This document shows positions 33,376 through 43,689 of a stretch of 64,000 nucleotides of DNA, piece after piece; the first letter of the stretch is position 1, and each line of letters starts with the position of its first letter. The DNA is from Consotaella salsifontis. GTDB taxonomy: Bacteria > Pseudomonadota > Alphaproteobacteria > Rhizobiales > Rhizobiaceae. The DNA lies in assembly GCF_900167365.1 (NCBI RefSeq), contig NZ_FUXL01000018.1, positions 1 to 64,000 of the forward strand. Direction: 5' to 3'. A program made the translations under genes and the position numbers. The notes under the pieces are model-generated. The model did not search any database. It saw only the letters and a list, made by a program, of their open reading frames with translations, and was not told where the DNA came from.

Positions 33376-33579
33376 ATGTCGGATCAGGAGCAGGCAGGCC
33401 TTCGATTGCAGCTGGCGCGGCTTCGCCAGGAGCATGCCGACTATGACGCCGCGATCGGCGCCATGATCAGCGTGAATTGCGATCCGCTGCAGGTTCAGCG
33501 AATGAAGAAAAAGAAGCTGGCCATCCGCGACAAACTCAAGGAAATCGAGGACCAGATCATTCCGGATATTCCTGCATGA
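33376..33579 (+). CDS. YdcH/DUF465-family small coiled-coil protein (second copy)
   Basis: This 67-residue protein has [20 protein letters not shown] and [26 protein letters not shown], the same YdcH pattern as the divergent gene at 33006. Its stop overlaps the purE start (ATGA), placing it in the purEK operon. Such genes stand in front of purE in many Hyphomicrobiales. Function is unknown; the tight coupling suggests co-expression rather than a purine role. Confidence 0.83.
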   Translation: MSDQEQAGLRLQLARLRQEHADYDAAIGAMISVNCDPLQVQRMKKKKLAIRDKLKEIEDQIIPDIPA

Positions 33580-34079
33580 CGGCAGCGACCGCCACGGCCG
33601 ACATCGCCATCATCATGGGCAGCCAGTCCGACTGGCAGACCATGCGCCACGCCGCCGAGACACTCGATGCGCTCGGCGTCAGCTATGATGCCCGCATCGT
33701 TTCCGCGCATCGCACGCCCGAGCGCCTCTACGACTTTGCCCGCAGCGCCAAGAGCAATGGCTTCAAGGTGATTGTCGCGGGGGCGGGCGGAGCCGCTCAT
33801 CTGCCCGGCATGACGGCGGCGATGACGACGCTGCCCGTGCTTGGCGTGCCGGTCGAAACCGGGGCGCTCTCGGGAGAAGACAGTCTTCTCTCCATCGTCC
33901 AGATGCCGGCGGGCGTTCCGGTTGGAACTCTCGCGATCGGGCGGGCAGGGGCGGTCAACGCGGCGCTTCTCGCCGTCTCCATCCTGGCGCTGGGCAACCC
34001 GGCGCTCGCGGAACGCCTGGACCATTGGCGACAGGCACGAACCGAAGCCGTTGCCGAGCGCCCGGAGAATATTTCGTGA
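33576..34079 (+). CDS. purE: N5-carboxyaminoimidazole ribonucleotide mutase
   Basis: This 167-residue class I PurE converts N5-CAIR to CAIR in purine synthesis. Motifs are [39 protein letters not shown] and [18 protein letters not shown]. It overlaps the upstream YdcH gene by 4 bases and the downstream purK by 4 bases (GTGA), so the three are translated together. Length is normal. Confidence 0.95.
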   Translation: MTAATATADIAIIMGSQSDWQTMRHAAETLDALGVSYDARIVSAHRTPERLYDFARSAKSNGFKVIVAGAGGAAHLPGMTAAMTTLPVLGVPVETGALSGEDSLLSIVQMPAGVPVGTLAIGRAGAVNAALLAVSILALGNPALAERLDHWRQARTEAVAERPENIS

Positions 34080-35158
34080 GTTTCCGTCCGCTCGTTCCTG
34101 GCGCGGTGATCGGCATTGTCGGCGGAGGCCAGCTCGGCCGCATGCTGGCGATGGCGGCGGCGCGCCTCGGTCTCGGCACCATCGTCGTCGATCCCGACAA
34201 ACATTGCCCTGCGTCCGAGACGGCCGGCGACATTATCGTCGCCGCCTATGACGATCCGGTGGCGATCCTGAAGCTCGCTCGGCGCTGTCAGGTCATCACC
34301 TACGAATTCGAGAACGTACCCGTGGCACCGCTTCGGCGCGCATCGGAGGAGACGCCCGTCTTCCCGCCGGTAGAGGCGCTGGAGGTCTCCCAGGATCGCG
34401 TCGTCGAAAAGGCGTTCCTCAACGGAATTGGTCTTGCCACCGCGCCGTGGCGGGCGATCGATACCGTTCAGGAACTTGACCACGCCCTTCAGGAACTCGA
34501 AGGAGGCTGTATCCTCAAGAGCCGGCGCTTCGGCTATGACGGCAAGGGGCAGGTGAGCCTTTCCCGCGCCGATGGCTATGCCGAGGCCTGGGACGCCCTG
34601 GGCGGGGTGCCGAGCATCCTGGAAAAGCGCGTTCCCTTCGTTCGTGAGCTTTCCGTCGTCGCGGCGCGCGGCGCCGATGGGACTGTCGTCGGCTTCGATC
34701 CGGCGGAGAACACGCATGAGGACGGCATCCTTCGCCGCTCTGTCGTTCCAGGCGGCATCTCTCCGGCCACAGCGGCGAACGCCCAAGCGGTCGCAAAGAC
34801 GATTCTCGAGAAGCTGAACTATGTCGGGGTCGTCGGCGTCGAGCTGTTCGAGACGGCGGAAGGCGCGCTTCTCGTCAACGAGATCGCTCCGCGCATCCAC
34901 AATTCGGGCCATTGGACGGAGGCGGCCTGCTTCGTCTCGCAGTTCGAGCAGCATATTCGCGCGGTGGCGGGGCTGCCGCTCGGCGCGCCCACACGGCACA
35001 GCGACTGCGTCATGGAGAATCTCATCGGCGAGGAGGCCAGTAAGGCATACGAGCTCCTTTCGGAGAGCGATGTCGTGCTGCATCTCTATGGCAAGCGGCA
35101 GGCCCGGCCGGGGCGCAAGATGGGCCATTTCACGCGGCTTCTAACGCGTGATGCCTGA
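34076..35158 (+). CDS. purK: N5-carboxyaminoimidazole ribonucleotide synthase
   Basis: This 360-residue ATP-grasp enzyme makes N5-CAIR from AIR, bicarbonate and ATP, feeding PurE. Motifs: [38 protein letters not shown] and a [31 protein letters not shown] segment (in parts). The start is GTG at 34076 with GGAG upstream, overlapping purE's stop; the ATG at 34025 in purE is rejected. An intrinsic terminator follows at 35233-35256. Confidence 0.95.
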   Translation: MSFRPLVPGAVIGIVGGGQLGRMLAMAAARLGLGTIVVDPDKHCPASETAGDIIVAAYDDPVAILKLARRCQVITYEFENVPVAPLRRASEETPVFPPVEALEVSQDRVVEKAFLNGIGLATAPWRAIDTVQELDHALQELEGGCILKSRRFGYDGKGQVSLSRADGYAEAWDALGGVPSILEKRVPFVRELSVVAARGADGTVVGFDPAENTHEDGILRRSVVPGGISPATAANAQAVAKTILEKLNYVGVVGVELFETAEGALLVNEIAPRIHNSGHWTEAACFVSQFEQHIRAVAGLPLGAPTRHSDCVMENLIGEEASKAYELLSESDVVLHLYGKRQARPGRKMGHFTRLLTRDA

Positions 35159-35232
35159 GATGAAGCGCGATGCCGCCGCTCGCCGAGCGTTGACATTTCA
35201 GGCCGGCGAGGTTAACTGACGCCACTTTCTCG

Positions 35233-35256
35233 GCGCGCCGTTTGGCGCGCTTTTCC
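35233..35256 (+). terminator. purEK terminator
   Basis: GCGCGCC-GTTTG-type loop-GGCGCGC followed by TTTT ends the ydcH-purE-purK operon. Confidence 0.7.
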
Positions 35257-35310
35257 TTGGGTAGCGGCCGGTGCTTTCGGTCGTCGCCGGTCGATTCTAC
35301 GGTCAGCACC

Positions 35311-35436
35311 ATGAAGATCAAGAACTCGCTGAAGAGCCTCAAGTCCCGCCACCGCGCCAACCGCATGGTGCGTCGCAAGGGCCGCATCTACATCATCAAC
35401 AAGGAAGCGCCCCGCTACAAGGCCCGTCAGGGCTGA
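35311..35436 (+). CDS. ykgO: 50S ribosomal protein bL36, zinc-free type B
   Basis: This 41-residue protein, [15 protein letters not shown] then [22 protein letters not shown], is the YkgO form of L36. It lacks the CxxC...CxxxxH zinc site of the classical form, as is normal in Hyphomicrobiales. In enterics the paralogue is Zur-regulated; here it is probably the only L36. A GC hairpin (35446-35461, GCGGCC/GGCCGC) follows. Confidence 0.93.
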   Translation: MKIKNSLKSLKSRHRANRMVRRKGRIYIINKEAPRYKARQG

Positions 35437-35528
35437 GGCGGGCGAGCGGCCTTCGGGCCGCGCCTCCCGTGCATCGGCGTCTCACGCTGATGTCACTTTT
35501 CAGCATGCGTATCGCGGGCTAGCATCGA

Positions 35529-36173
35529 ATGATGCAGGCCGCGATTTCGTTTGTCGTTTTTGTTTCCTTGATGGCCCCTCCCGCCATGGCGGAGGGGAGC
35601 GATATTGCCTCGCGCAGAAACCCGGCCGAGGCGATCGCCGGACGGGCGGCAGAGACCGAATCCAACGAATCGCAATCTTCTCCTGGGACGCGTGAAGAAC
35701 GGCTCGACGCGCTGTTCGTGGAGCTCAAACGCGAATCATCGGCACCCAAGGCCGCGCAGATCGCCTCCCGCATTGAGTCGGTGTGGAACGAGAGCGGCAG
35801 CGCGACCATCGATCTCCTGCTGCAATGGTCCGGCGAGGCGATGGCGAACGACCAGGGCGCCGCGGCTCTCGATCTCATCGATCAGGCTATCGCGCTTCGG
35901 CCCCAGTTGGCTGAACTTTGGAACCGGCGGGCGACGCTCCACTTCACCAGCGACCGCATCAGCAAGTCGATTTCCGATCTTCAGCAGGTGCTGCGGCGCG
36001 AACCGCGCCACTTCAATGCCCTGATCGGGCTGGCGACCATCTTTCAGCAGATCGGGCGAAAAGAGCAGGCTCTCGACATCTACATGCGCGTGCTCGACGT
36101 CTATCCGGCGAACCAGGGCGCGCAGTCGGCCGTCTCGCGGCTCGCGGAGGAACTGGCGGGCGATCGCGCCTGA
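35529..36173 (+). CDS. Exported tetratricopeptide (TPR) protein
   Basis: This 214-residue protein has an N-terminal signal peptide (about residues 1-21, ending AMA) and about three TPR units (about 95-205) with LIDQAIALRPQLAELWNRRATL, SDLQQVLRREPRHFNALIGLATI and ALDIYMRVLDVYPANQGAQ. Likely a periplasmic scaffold. Function is unknown; it lies alone after ykgO. The first residues could start a few codons later (second Met), with little effect. Confidence 0.8.
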   Translation: MMQAAISFVVFVSLMAPPAMAEGSDIASRRNPAEAIAGRAAETESNESQSSPGTREERLDALFVELKRESSAPKAAQIASRIESVWNESGSATIDLLLQWSGEAMANDQGAAALDLIDQAIALRPQLAELWNRRATLHFTSDRISKSISDLQQVLRREPRHFNALIGLATIFQQIGRKEQALDIYMRVLDVYPANQGAQSAVSRLAEELAGDRA

Positions 36174-36338
36174 TCCTTGCCGTTGGCTCTGACGGGGGGG
36201 CAGAACCCGTGCCAGCGAGCGCCTTTGCAGGCTCTCTTTCTCCAGTCAAAACTATCCTTGGCGCCTGGAGCTGCCTTGCCATCAGGCGAGCTTCCTGCTT
36301 TGTTTCCCCGCCCGTCAGCGAATGCGCGTCGGCGGTGA

Positions 36339-37469
<1,131 letters not shown>

Positions 37470-37487
37470 GCTCTTCACCCACTGCAT

Positions 37488-37525
37488 GAAAAAGAGGCCG
37501 TGGCGTCGGCGCCGCGGCCTCTTTT
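37488..37525. terminator. Bidirectional terminator between TRAP binding protein and dctM
   Basis: GAAAAAGAGGCCG-...-CGGCCTCTTTTCG forms a strong stem with A/T runs on both sides, serving both convergent genes. Confidence 0.85.
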
Positions 37526-37543
37526 CGTTGGCAACTCGCTTCG

Positions 37544-39523
37544 TCAGTTGAACGATGGCGGCTGGCTGAGATCGACGGGCGGCGTTTGACCCGAGGATTG
37601 CCCCGTGTCGGGCGGGTTCTGTGCCGGGGCGGCGGCCGCCGGCTGCGGCGGAGTGTCGGTCGGACCACCCAGCGCGGGTGGAGGACCGCCCAGCGTCAAG
37701 GGCGGCAGGCCCATGGCGGGTGCTGTCGAAGAGGAGCCGCCGTCCGCCGGAGGGGTGCCTTCCGATGCGCCACTGCCGGGGCCGCCAAGGTTCAGCGGTG
37801 GCAGGTCGAACGACGGGGCAGGAACCGTGGCGCCGTTTGACGGCGAGGCGGGAGTTCCTGGCGCCCCGAGCGGCGGCAGACCGAAGCCCCCGTTGCCTGC
37901 CCCCCCGTCGAAGCTCGGCGGCGCGAACTCGATCGCGCCCTCGAGCGGCTTCGCCTCCGTTTTATAATGCAGCACGAGATAGGGCACGGCGATGATCAAA
38001 AGGATCATGAGGAACTGGATGCCGATGAAGGGCAGGCTGCCCCAGTAGATGGCGCCGGTGCGAACCGGAGGCATGAGACGGCCGGTCACGGCGTCCCGCC
38101 ATTCGCGGGTCGGTGCGACGGAGCGCAGATAGAACAGCGAGAAGCCGAAGGGCGGCGTCAGGAAGCTGGTCTGGAGGTTGATGCCGAGGATGACGCCGAA
38201 CCAGACGAGGTCGATCCCGAGCTTCTGCGCAATGGGTGCGAGCAGCGGCACGAGGATGAAGGCAATCTCGAAGAAGTCGAGAAAGCAGCCCAGGATGAAA
38301 ACGATGATCGTGACGACGAACAGGAAGCCGTATTCGCCGCCGGGCAGCTCGAGAAGCAGGCTCTCCAGCCATATGTTGCCGTTGATGCCGTAGAAGGTCA
38401 GGCCGAAGACGCGGGCGCCGATGAGAATGAACATGACAAAGGCGGACAGCGTCGTTGTCGCCTCGACCGAGGAGCGCAGCGTCTTGAAGTCCAGCCTGCG
38501 CTTGAGGAAGGCGAGCGAGACTGCGCCCACCGCGCCCATGGCGCCGCCTTCCGTCGGCGTTGCGATGCCGAGGAAGATCGTGCCGAGGACCAGGAAGACG
38601 AGAGCGAGCGGCGGGATGAGGACGATGATCACCTGACTTGCCAGTCGCGACAGGATCGAAAGCCCGAGAAGCTGATTGGCGACCGCCAGGAGATAGGCGA
38701 GAAGCACGGCCGTCACCGCCGAAGAGACGAGCCGCGTCTCATCCCGCATGTCCGCAAAAATCGTGTCGTGGGCCACGAGATAGACCGCGACGGCGCCGGC
38801 CAGGACGAGGATGAGCGAAATCACGCCGCCGCCGAGTGTGCGCGCCTCGGGCGGCAGCGAGGGAACGAGCTCTGGCCTGGTGATGGACAGGGTGAAGATA
38901 TAGCCACAATAGACGGCGACGATGATCAGCGCCGGCCACATCGCGCCGATATACATATCGCCGACGGAGACGCCGAGCTGATCGGCCATGACGATCAGCA
39001 CCAGCGAGGGCGGAATGATCTGTGCGAGGGTGCCGGAGGCGGCGATGGTGCCCGTCGCGACGCGCTGGCTGTAGCCGTAGCGCTGCATGATGGGCAGCGA
39101 GATCAGCCCCATGGCGATGACCGAGGCGGCAACGACGCCGGTGGTCGCCGCGAGAAGCGCGCCGACGAGAATCACCGCATAGGCGAGGCCGCCCCGGATG
39201 GGGCCGAAAAGCTGGCCGATGGTGTCGAGAAGGTCCTCGGCCATGCCCGAGCGCTCGAGGATCAGGCCCATGAAGGTGAAGAAGGGAACGGCGAGCAGCG
39301 TATCGTTGCTCATGATGCCGAACACCCGCTCGGGCTGGGCGTTGAGGAGCGGCCAGAACAGATGAATTTCTCCCGGTGCGGAGCTGGAGAGCGCGACGCC
39401 GGCGACGAAATAGAACAGACCGCCGGCGGCGAGCGTCAGCGCGACGGGATATCCGATCAGCAGCATCGCCATGACGGAGATGAACATGATCGGCGCAAGG
39501 TTGTGGGCGATGAGCTCAAGCAT
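37544..39523 (-). CDS. dctM: TRAP transporter large permease DctM with proline/glycine-rich tail
   Basis: This 659-residue protein has about 12 transmembrane helices in residues 1-530 (e.g. PVALTLAAGGLFYFVAGVAL, GTLAQIIPPSLVLIVMADQL, EGGAMGAVGAVSL), the elevator-type DctM fold. The last 126 residues (about 534-659) are a low-complexity Pro/Gly/Ala/Ser tail with three LPPL units. Usual DctM proteins are about 430-530 residues, so the tail is extra. The ATG at 39523 has an AGAGGCGG site and overlaps dctQ by 8 bases. It works with the binding protein at 36363. Confidence 0.88.
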   Translation of the reverse strand: MLELIAHNLAPIMFISVMAMLLIGYPVALTLAAGGLFYFVAGVALSSSAPGEIHLFWPLLNAQPERVFGIMSNDTLLAVPFFTFMGLILERSGMAEDLLDTIGQLFGPIRGGLAYAVILVGALLAATTGVVAASVIAMGLISLPIMQRYGYSQRVATGTIAASGTLAQIIPPSLVLIVMADQLGVSVGDMYIGAMWPALIIVAVYCGYIFTLSITRPELVPSLPPEARTLGGGVISLILVLAGAVAVYLVAHDTIFADMRDETRLVSSAVTAVLLAYLLAVANQLLGLSILSRLASQVIIVLIPPLALVFLVLGTIFLGIATPTEGGAMGAVGAVSLAFLKRRLDFKTLRSSVEATTTLSAFVMFILIGARVFGLTFYGINGNIWLESLLLELPGGEYGFLFVVTIIVFILGCFLDFFEIAFILVPLLAPIAQKLGIDLVWFGVILGINLQTSFLTPPFGFSLFYLRSVAPTREWRDAVTGRLMPPVRTGAIYWGSLPFIGIQFLMILLIIAVPYLVLHYKTEAKPLEGAIEFAPPSFDGGAGNGGFGLPPLGAPGTPASPSNGATVPAPSFDLPPLNLGGPGSGASEGTPPADGGSSSTAPAMGLPPLTLGGPPPALGGPTDTPPQPAAAAPAQNPPDTGQSSGQTPPVDLSQPPSFN

Positions 39524-40163
39524 CGTTGCGGCCCGCCTCTGGCTTTTCTGTGTGCGCCCCTTCTTCTCCACGCCGCCAACTGATCACCGGGTCCATGTCT
39601 TTGCCGGCTTCAGGCTCGATATCCTCCTCGTCAGGCTCCTCCACCTCGTGTCGATGGCCGCTGAGAACGGCGACGCGCTTGATGATTTCGGAGACGCCCT
39701 GGGCGATCAGCACGATGAAGCCGAGGAGAATCAGCCCCTTCGCCGGCCATAGCAAAAGGCCCCCGGCGTTCATCGAGCGCTCGCCGGAAAAGAACGATCG
39801 CCAGAAGAATGACCAGGACAGCCACGTCATCAAAATGGCGAACGGCATCAGAAACAGGATGTGGCAGACGAGATCGATCCAGTTGCGCGCGCGCGGGGAG
39901 AAGCGCGAGGACAGGACATCGATCCGCACATGATCGTTGCGCTGCAGCGTCCAAGCAGTCGCGAGCATGAAGACCGCGCCGAAGAGATACCACTGAAGCT
40001 CGAGCCAGGCGTTGGACGAGATGTCGAAAGCCTTGCGCAACGCCGCGTTGACGGCGCTGACAAGAATCGCGGCAAGGATGAGCCAGGATACGCTCTTTCC
40101 GATCCATGCGGTCACGCGGTCGATGGCGTGCGACAGCGTGAGAAGCCCCGTCATTATGGTCAA
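39516..40163 (-). CDS. dctQ: TRAP transporter small permease DctQ
   Basis: This 215-residue protein has four hydrophobic helices (SWLILAAILVSAVNAALRKA, LQWYLFGAVFMLATAWTL, LVCHILFLMPFAILMTWLSW, GLILLGFIVLIAQGVSEII). It includes the DctQ features SNAWLELQWYLFG and NDHVRIDVL. It scaffolds the large subunit in the membrane. The long charged tail (about 170-215, EEPDEEDIEPEAG) is cytoplasmic or disordered. Its 3' end overlaps the dctM start by 8 bases, so the two are one operon. Confidence 0.88.
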   Translation of the reverse strand: MTIMTGLLTLSHAIDRVTAWIGKSVSWLILAAILVSAVNAALRKAFDISSNAWLELQWYLFGAVFMLATAWTLQRNDHVRIDVLSSRFSPRARNWIDLVCHILFLMPFAILMTWLSWSFFWRSFFSGERSMNAGGLLLWPAKGLILLGFIVLIAQGVSEIIKRVAVLSGHRHEVEEPDEEDIEPEAGKDMDPVISWRRGEEGAHTEKPEAGRNDA

Positions 40164-40301
40164 ACCCCCATTGCACCCCGGCCTACGCTGGGGCCATGCC
40201 GAACCCTGTTTGATGAACCCAGCCGGTCACGGCCGCGCTCTTAATCGAACAGGCGTGAAGGGCTGAGGGGCCCTGGTCGTAGTCTTTTTTCCCCCTGGGG
40301 T

Positions 40302-40345
40302 GCAAGCACGCCGACCGATTAGGGAAGTGGCGTGCCTGCTTTTTT
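40302..40345 (+). terminator. Orphan plus-strand terminator
   Basis: GCACGCC-N16-GGCGTGC with flanking GCA/TGC pairs is followed by TTTTTT. A second T-run (TTTTTT at about 40285) lies just upstream. No gene on the plus strand ends here: dctQ starts at 40163 and the next gene reads minus, so it may end a short unannotated transcript. Confidence 0.6.
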
Positions 40346-40378
40346 CTCATGCCTGGAGCACTCGTAACGATGTTTGCG

Positions 40379-42424
40379 TCACGCGCTCGCGGCATCCGGC
40401 GCCTCGGGTTCGGCCCCGCTAAAGAAGAGCTGCCGTGCGACAACCGCCGCAACGAGCACCAATCCCACCGACGTCGAAACGACCTCGGGGGCGACGAGGA
40501 GAGCGGCCGCGATGCCGAGAAGCCAGCGCTCAACGCGGTACAAGGGGCCGGCAAGCCACCCCGCGAAGGCGGCCGAGAGCGCCGTGATGCCAATGACGGT
40601 TCCGGTGAAGGCCAGGAAGAAGCGGAACCAGCTGAAGTCATCGACGACGATCAGAAGCGAGGGCGCGAAGACGAAGACGAAAGGCACCAGCGCCTTGCCC
40701 ATGCCGAGGCGGAACGCGGTGTTGCCGGCCCTGAACGGGTTGGCGTTCGCAATGCCCGCGCCGGCGTAGGCCGCCAGCGCCACGGGGGGCGTGATGTCCG
40801 CCAGAACGCCGTAGTAGAAGACGAAGAAGTGGGCGACGAGCGGCGCAACGCCGAGAAGGCCGAGCACCGGGGCGGCGACGGACACCATGATGAGGTAGGT
40901 CGCGGTCGTCGGGATGCCGCAGCCCATGACGATGCAGACCATCGCCGTCAGAATCAGCGTGATGAGCAGCGTCAGGGTCGACACGCCCATGATGCCGAAG
41001 GGGATGAAGGGCGCGATGGCCGAGGCCCACGTGCCGGCGGTCGAAGTCACCATGTAGGCGATCTTGAAGGACACGCCGGTCAGCGTCACGACGCCGATGA
41101 TGATGCCCACGGTCGCCGCCGCGGCGCCGACGGCCAGGGCGTATTTGGCGCCGAGGATGAAGGCGTCGAGAACGTCCCTCCAGGTGATGCGGTTCAGCGG
41201 ATTGACGAGGCCGATCACGATGCAGGCGGTGATGGCGTAGAAGGCCGCGAGATAGGGCGTGAAGCCCTGAAGCAGAATCGAGATGAGGATGATGAGCGGG
41301 ATGACCGTTGGCCAATCGCGCTTCAGGATGGCACCGACGCGCGGCAGCTCGTCACGAGTCAGGCCGCGCAGTCCCAGGCGCTTCGCCTCGAAGTGGACCT
41401 GACAGAGAACGCCAAAGAAGTGCATGAAGGCCGGCACGATAGCGGCGGTGATGATGGTCGAATAGGAGACGCCGAGAAACTCGATCATCAGGAAGGCGGC
41501 CGCGCCCATGACTGGCGGCGTGATCTGGCCTCCGGTGGAGGAGGCGGCCTCGACGGCGGCGGCGAAATGGCGCTGATAGCCGATGCGGATCATCGCGGGG
41601 ATGGTCAGCGCGCCGGTCGTCACCGTGTTGGCGATGGACGAGCCGGAGATCGAGCCGAGCAGCGCCGAGGAGAAGACGGAAACCTTCGCCGGGCCGCCGG
41701 AATAGCGGCCGGCAATGGCCATGGCGATGTCGATAAAAAGCCGCCCGAGGCCGATGCGTGTGGCCAGAACGCCGAAGAGAACGAAGTGGAAGACGTAGGT
41801 TGCCACCACGCCGACTGGCAGGCCGTAGATGCCCTGGCTGGTCAGGTAAAGGTGATTGACCAGCATCCGCCAATCTGCGCCGGGATGAACCAGAACGCCC
41901 GGCGCGTACTGACCAAACAGTCCGTAGGCCATGATCACGATGGCAATCACCGGCAGCGGCCAGCCCATGGCCCGGCGCGTCGCCTCGAGCAGCACGACGA
42001 TCATGACCGTGCCCATGATGACGTCGATCGGCAGCGGATTGCCGACGCGGAAGGCGAGATCGTCGAAGATGTAGGGGACGTAGAGAGAGGCGGCGATGGC
42101 GGCGATGGCGAGCAGCCAGTCGATCACTGGAATGCCAAAGGGCCGCCAAAGGCTCGACGGATAGAGCTGCTCCTGCCCCTTCTTCGTCGCGGCGAAAACG
42201 ATGAAGATGAGGGAGAGAACGAAGGCAAGATGGACGCCGCGATGGTTGACCTCCCTCAGGAGGCCGAACCCGGCCGTGTAGTAATGAAAACAGGAGAGCA
42301 GGAACAACAAGGTGGCCGCGATCCCTGCCGCCACCTTGCCGAGCGGCCGGAAGCGAACCTCGGGATCGAATTTTTCCTCCAGTTCCTTGATGGCGGCTGG
42401 GTCGGCATCCTTGTCGTCGAACAT
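40379..42424 (-). CDS. TRAP transporter fused permease (TAXI type)
   Basis: This 681-residue protein is the fused 4TM-12TM permease of TAXI-type TRAP systems, in which DctQ and DctM parts are one chain. About 16-18 hydrophobic helices are visible; conserved stretches include VSVFSSALLGSISGSSIANTV (in parts), SSTGGQITPPVMGAAAFLMIEFLGVSY and GCGIPTTATYLIMVSVAAPVLGLLGV. It follows the TAXI binding-protein gene on the same strand, separated by a hairpin at 42465-42494. The substrate is unknown; TAXI systems often move glutamate or C4-dicarboxylates. Confidence 0.9.
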   Translation of the reverse strand: MFDDKDADPAAIKELEEKFDPEVRFRPLGKVAAGIAATLLFLLSCFHYYTAGFGLLREVNHRGVHLAFVLSLIFIVFAATKKGQEQLYPSSLWRPFGIPVIDWLLAIAAIAASLYVPYIFDDLAFRVGNPLPIDVIMGTVMIVVLLEATRRAMGWPLPVIAIVIMAYGLFGQYAPGVLVHPGADWRMLVNHLYLTSQGIYGLPVGVVATYVFHFVLFGVLATRIGLGRLFIDIAMAIAGRYSGGPAKVSVFSSALLGSISGSSIANTVTTGALTIPAMIRIGYQRHFAAAVEAASSTGGQITPPVMGAAAFLMIEFLGVSYSTIITAAIVPAFMHFFGVLCQVHFEAKRLGLRGLTRDELPRVGAILKRDWPTVIPLIILISILLQGFTPYLAAFYAITACIVIGLVNPLNRITWRDVLDAFILGAKYALAVGAAAATVGIIIGVVTLTGVSFKIAYMVTSTAGTWASAIAPFIPFGIMGVSTLTLLITLILTAMVCIVMGCGIPTTATYLIMVSVAAPVLGLLGVAPLVAHFFVFYYGVLADITPPVALAAYAGAGIANANPFRAGNTAFRLGMGKALVPFVFVFAPSLLIVVDDFSWFRFFLAFTGTVIGITALSAAFAGWLAGPLYRVERWLLGIAAALLVAPEVVSTSVGLVLVAAVVARQLFFSGAEPEAPDAASA

Positions 42425-42464
42425 CGGCGGTGCGGCCTCTCGTCGTTTGGGCTGGAGGAAAGAT

Positions 42465-42494
42465 GAAGAGCGGGCAGGCTGGTGCCCGCTCTTC
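42465..42494 (-). terminator. Intercistronic hairpin between TAXI binding protein and permease
   Basis: GAAGAGCGGGCA-N6-TGCCCGCTCTTC is a perfect 12-bp stem without a good T run. Such hairpins keep binding-protein mRNA more abundant than permease mRNA. Confidence 0.6.
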
Positions 42495-42514
42495 TATGTG
42501 CGGCTAAGCGCCTG

Positions 42515-43537
42515 TTACTTCGTGAGGCCTGCTTCCTTATAGAAGCGCTCGGCGCCCGGATGGAGAGGAATGGCAACGCCGTCCAGAGCGGTCTCCTTGG
42601 TGATCGACTTGCCCTTGGAATGGCCGGCATCGAGAAGCTTGCGCGTGTTGTCGTTCCACAGCGCCTTCGTCACCTCGTAGATGAGGTCGTCGGGCTGATC
42701 GGCGCTCGTCACCCACTGCGCGCCGACAGACAGGGTCTGGACGTCGCCCTGCTGGCCTTCATAGGTGCCGGAGGGGATTGTGTTCTTCGCAAAGAACTGA
42801 TGCTCTCCGATGACCTTCTCCGCGCCCTCGCCATCGATCGGCACGACCGTGATAGGCGTGCTGCTGGCGAGCTCGACGATGGCGCCGGCCGGGAAGCCGC
42901 CGACGAAGAAGAAAGCGTCCATCGCGCCGTCGCGCATCCGGTCCGCCGCCTGGTTGGGTTTCAGGTATTCAGGCTCCACCGACTTCTCATCCAGGCCATA
43001 GGCCTGAAGAATGAGCCGCGCGTCCACCAGCGTCCCCGAGCCCGGTTCGTCCAACGAAACGCGCTTGCCCTTCAGGTCGGCCACCGAGGTGATGCCCGAG
43101 TCCTTGCTGGCGATAAGATGGATGCTCTCGGGATAGAGGTTGGCGATGGCGCGGAGCTTCTCGACCTTGCCCTTGCCCTCGAAGACGCCCGTGCCGGTCT
43201 GCGCCCAATAGGCGACGTCCGACTGGGAAAAGCCAGATTCCACGGCACCGGAGCCGATGGCGTTGACGTTTGCGACCGAGCCGTTGGAGGCGATGGCCGT
43301 CGCCACTACGCCGGGTGCGCCGCAGCTGCCGCCTTCCTCGCAGGCGCGCGAGCCGGGGGGATTTGAGATCGCGTTGGCGATCAGCCCGCCGATCGGGAAG
43401 TAGGTGCCCGCCGTGCCGCCGGTGGCGATGCGGAAGAACTTCATGTCCTGCGCTTCTGATGGTCCGGAAAACGCAAAACCGGAAATAGCGACGGCGACAA
43501 TCGCACCGAACAGCGAAAGGGGTCGGGTGTGCTTCAT
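42515..43537 (-). CDS. TAXI-family TRAP solute-binding protein
   Basis: This 340-residue periplasmic protein has a signal peptide (about residues 1-29, ending SEA) and the TAXI core: FFRIATGGTAGTYFPIGGLIANAIS, SGFSQSDVAYWAQTGT, GKRVSLDEPGSGTLVDARLIL and DAFFFVGGFPAGAI. A Cys pair (residues about 64-69, ACEEGGSC) may form a disulfide. It works with the fused permease downstream. The ATG at 43537 is supported by AGAGGAGAG; the longer frame to 43822 is not. Confidence 0.92.
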   Translation of the reverse strand: MKHTRPLSLFGAIVAVAISGFAFSGPSEAQDMKFFRIATGGTAGTYFPIGGLIANAISNPPGSRACEEGGSCGAPGVVATAIASNGSVANVNAIGSGAVESGFSQSDVAYWAQTGTGVFEGKGKVEKLRAIANLYPESIHLIASKDSGITSVADLKGKRVSLDEPGSGTLVDARLILQAYGLDEKSVEPEYLKPNQAADRMRDGAMDAFFFVGGFPAGAIVELASSTPITVVPIDGEGAEKVIGEHQFFAKNTIPSGTYEGQQGDVQTLSVGAQWVTSADQPDDLIYEVTKALWNDNTRKLLDAGHSKGKSITKETALDGVAIPLHPGAERFYKEAGLTK

Positions 43538-43689
43538 TCCACTCTCCTCTTGTGGTGCCGCCGGAGGCTCCGGCGGCGTTCGGATGGAGAATGTTAAGCA
43601 GAATGAAAGCTTTGGGGAAAGCGCTTCAGGCCACAAAAGCGCCCGATATCGGCCTTTATCCTGGATTCTTGCCTGAATTGCAGTTTCTA

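Noticed and set aside
37967-39583. 538-codon plus-strand frame antisense to dctM
   Set aside because: Highly charged, repetitive composition (Asp, Glu, Arg, His) typical of antisense reading of membrane-protein codons; no start signal or family.
40349-42466. 705-codon plus-strand frame antisense to the TAXI permease
   Set aside because: Same artefact: Asp/Glu/Arg/His-rich and full of low-complexity strings; the minus-strand permease is clear.
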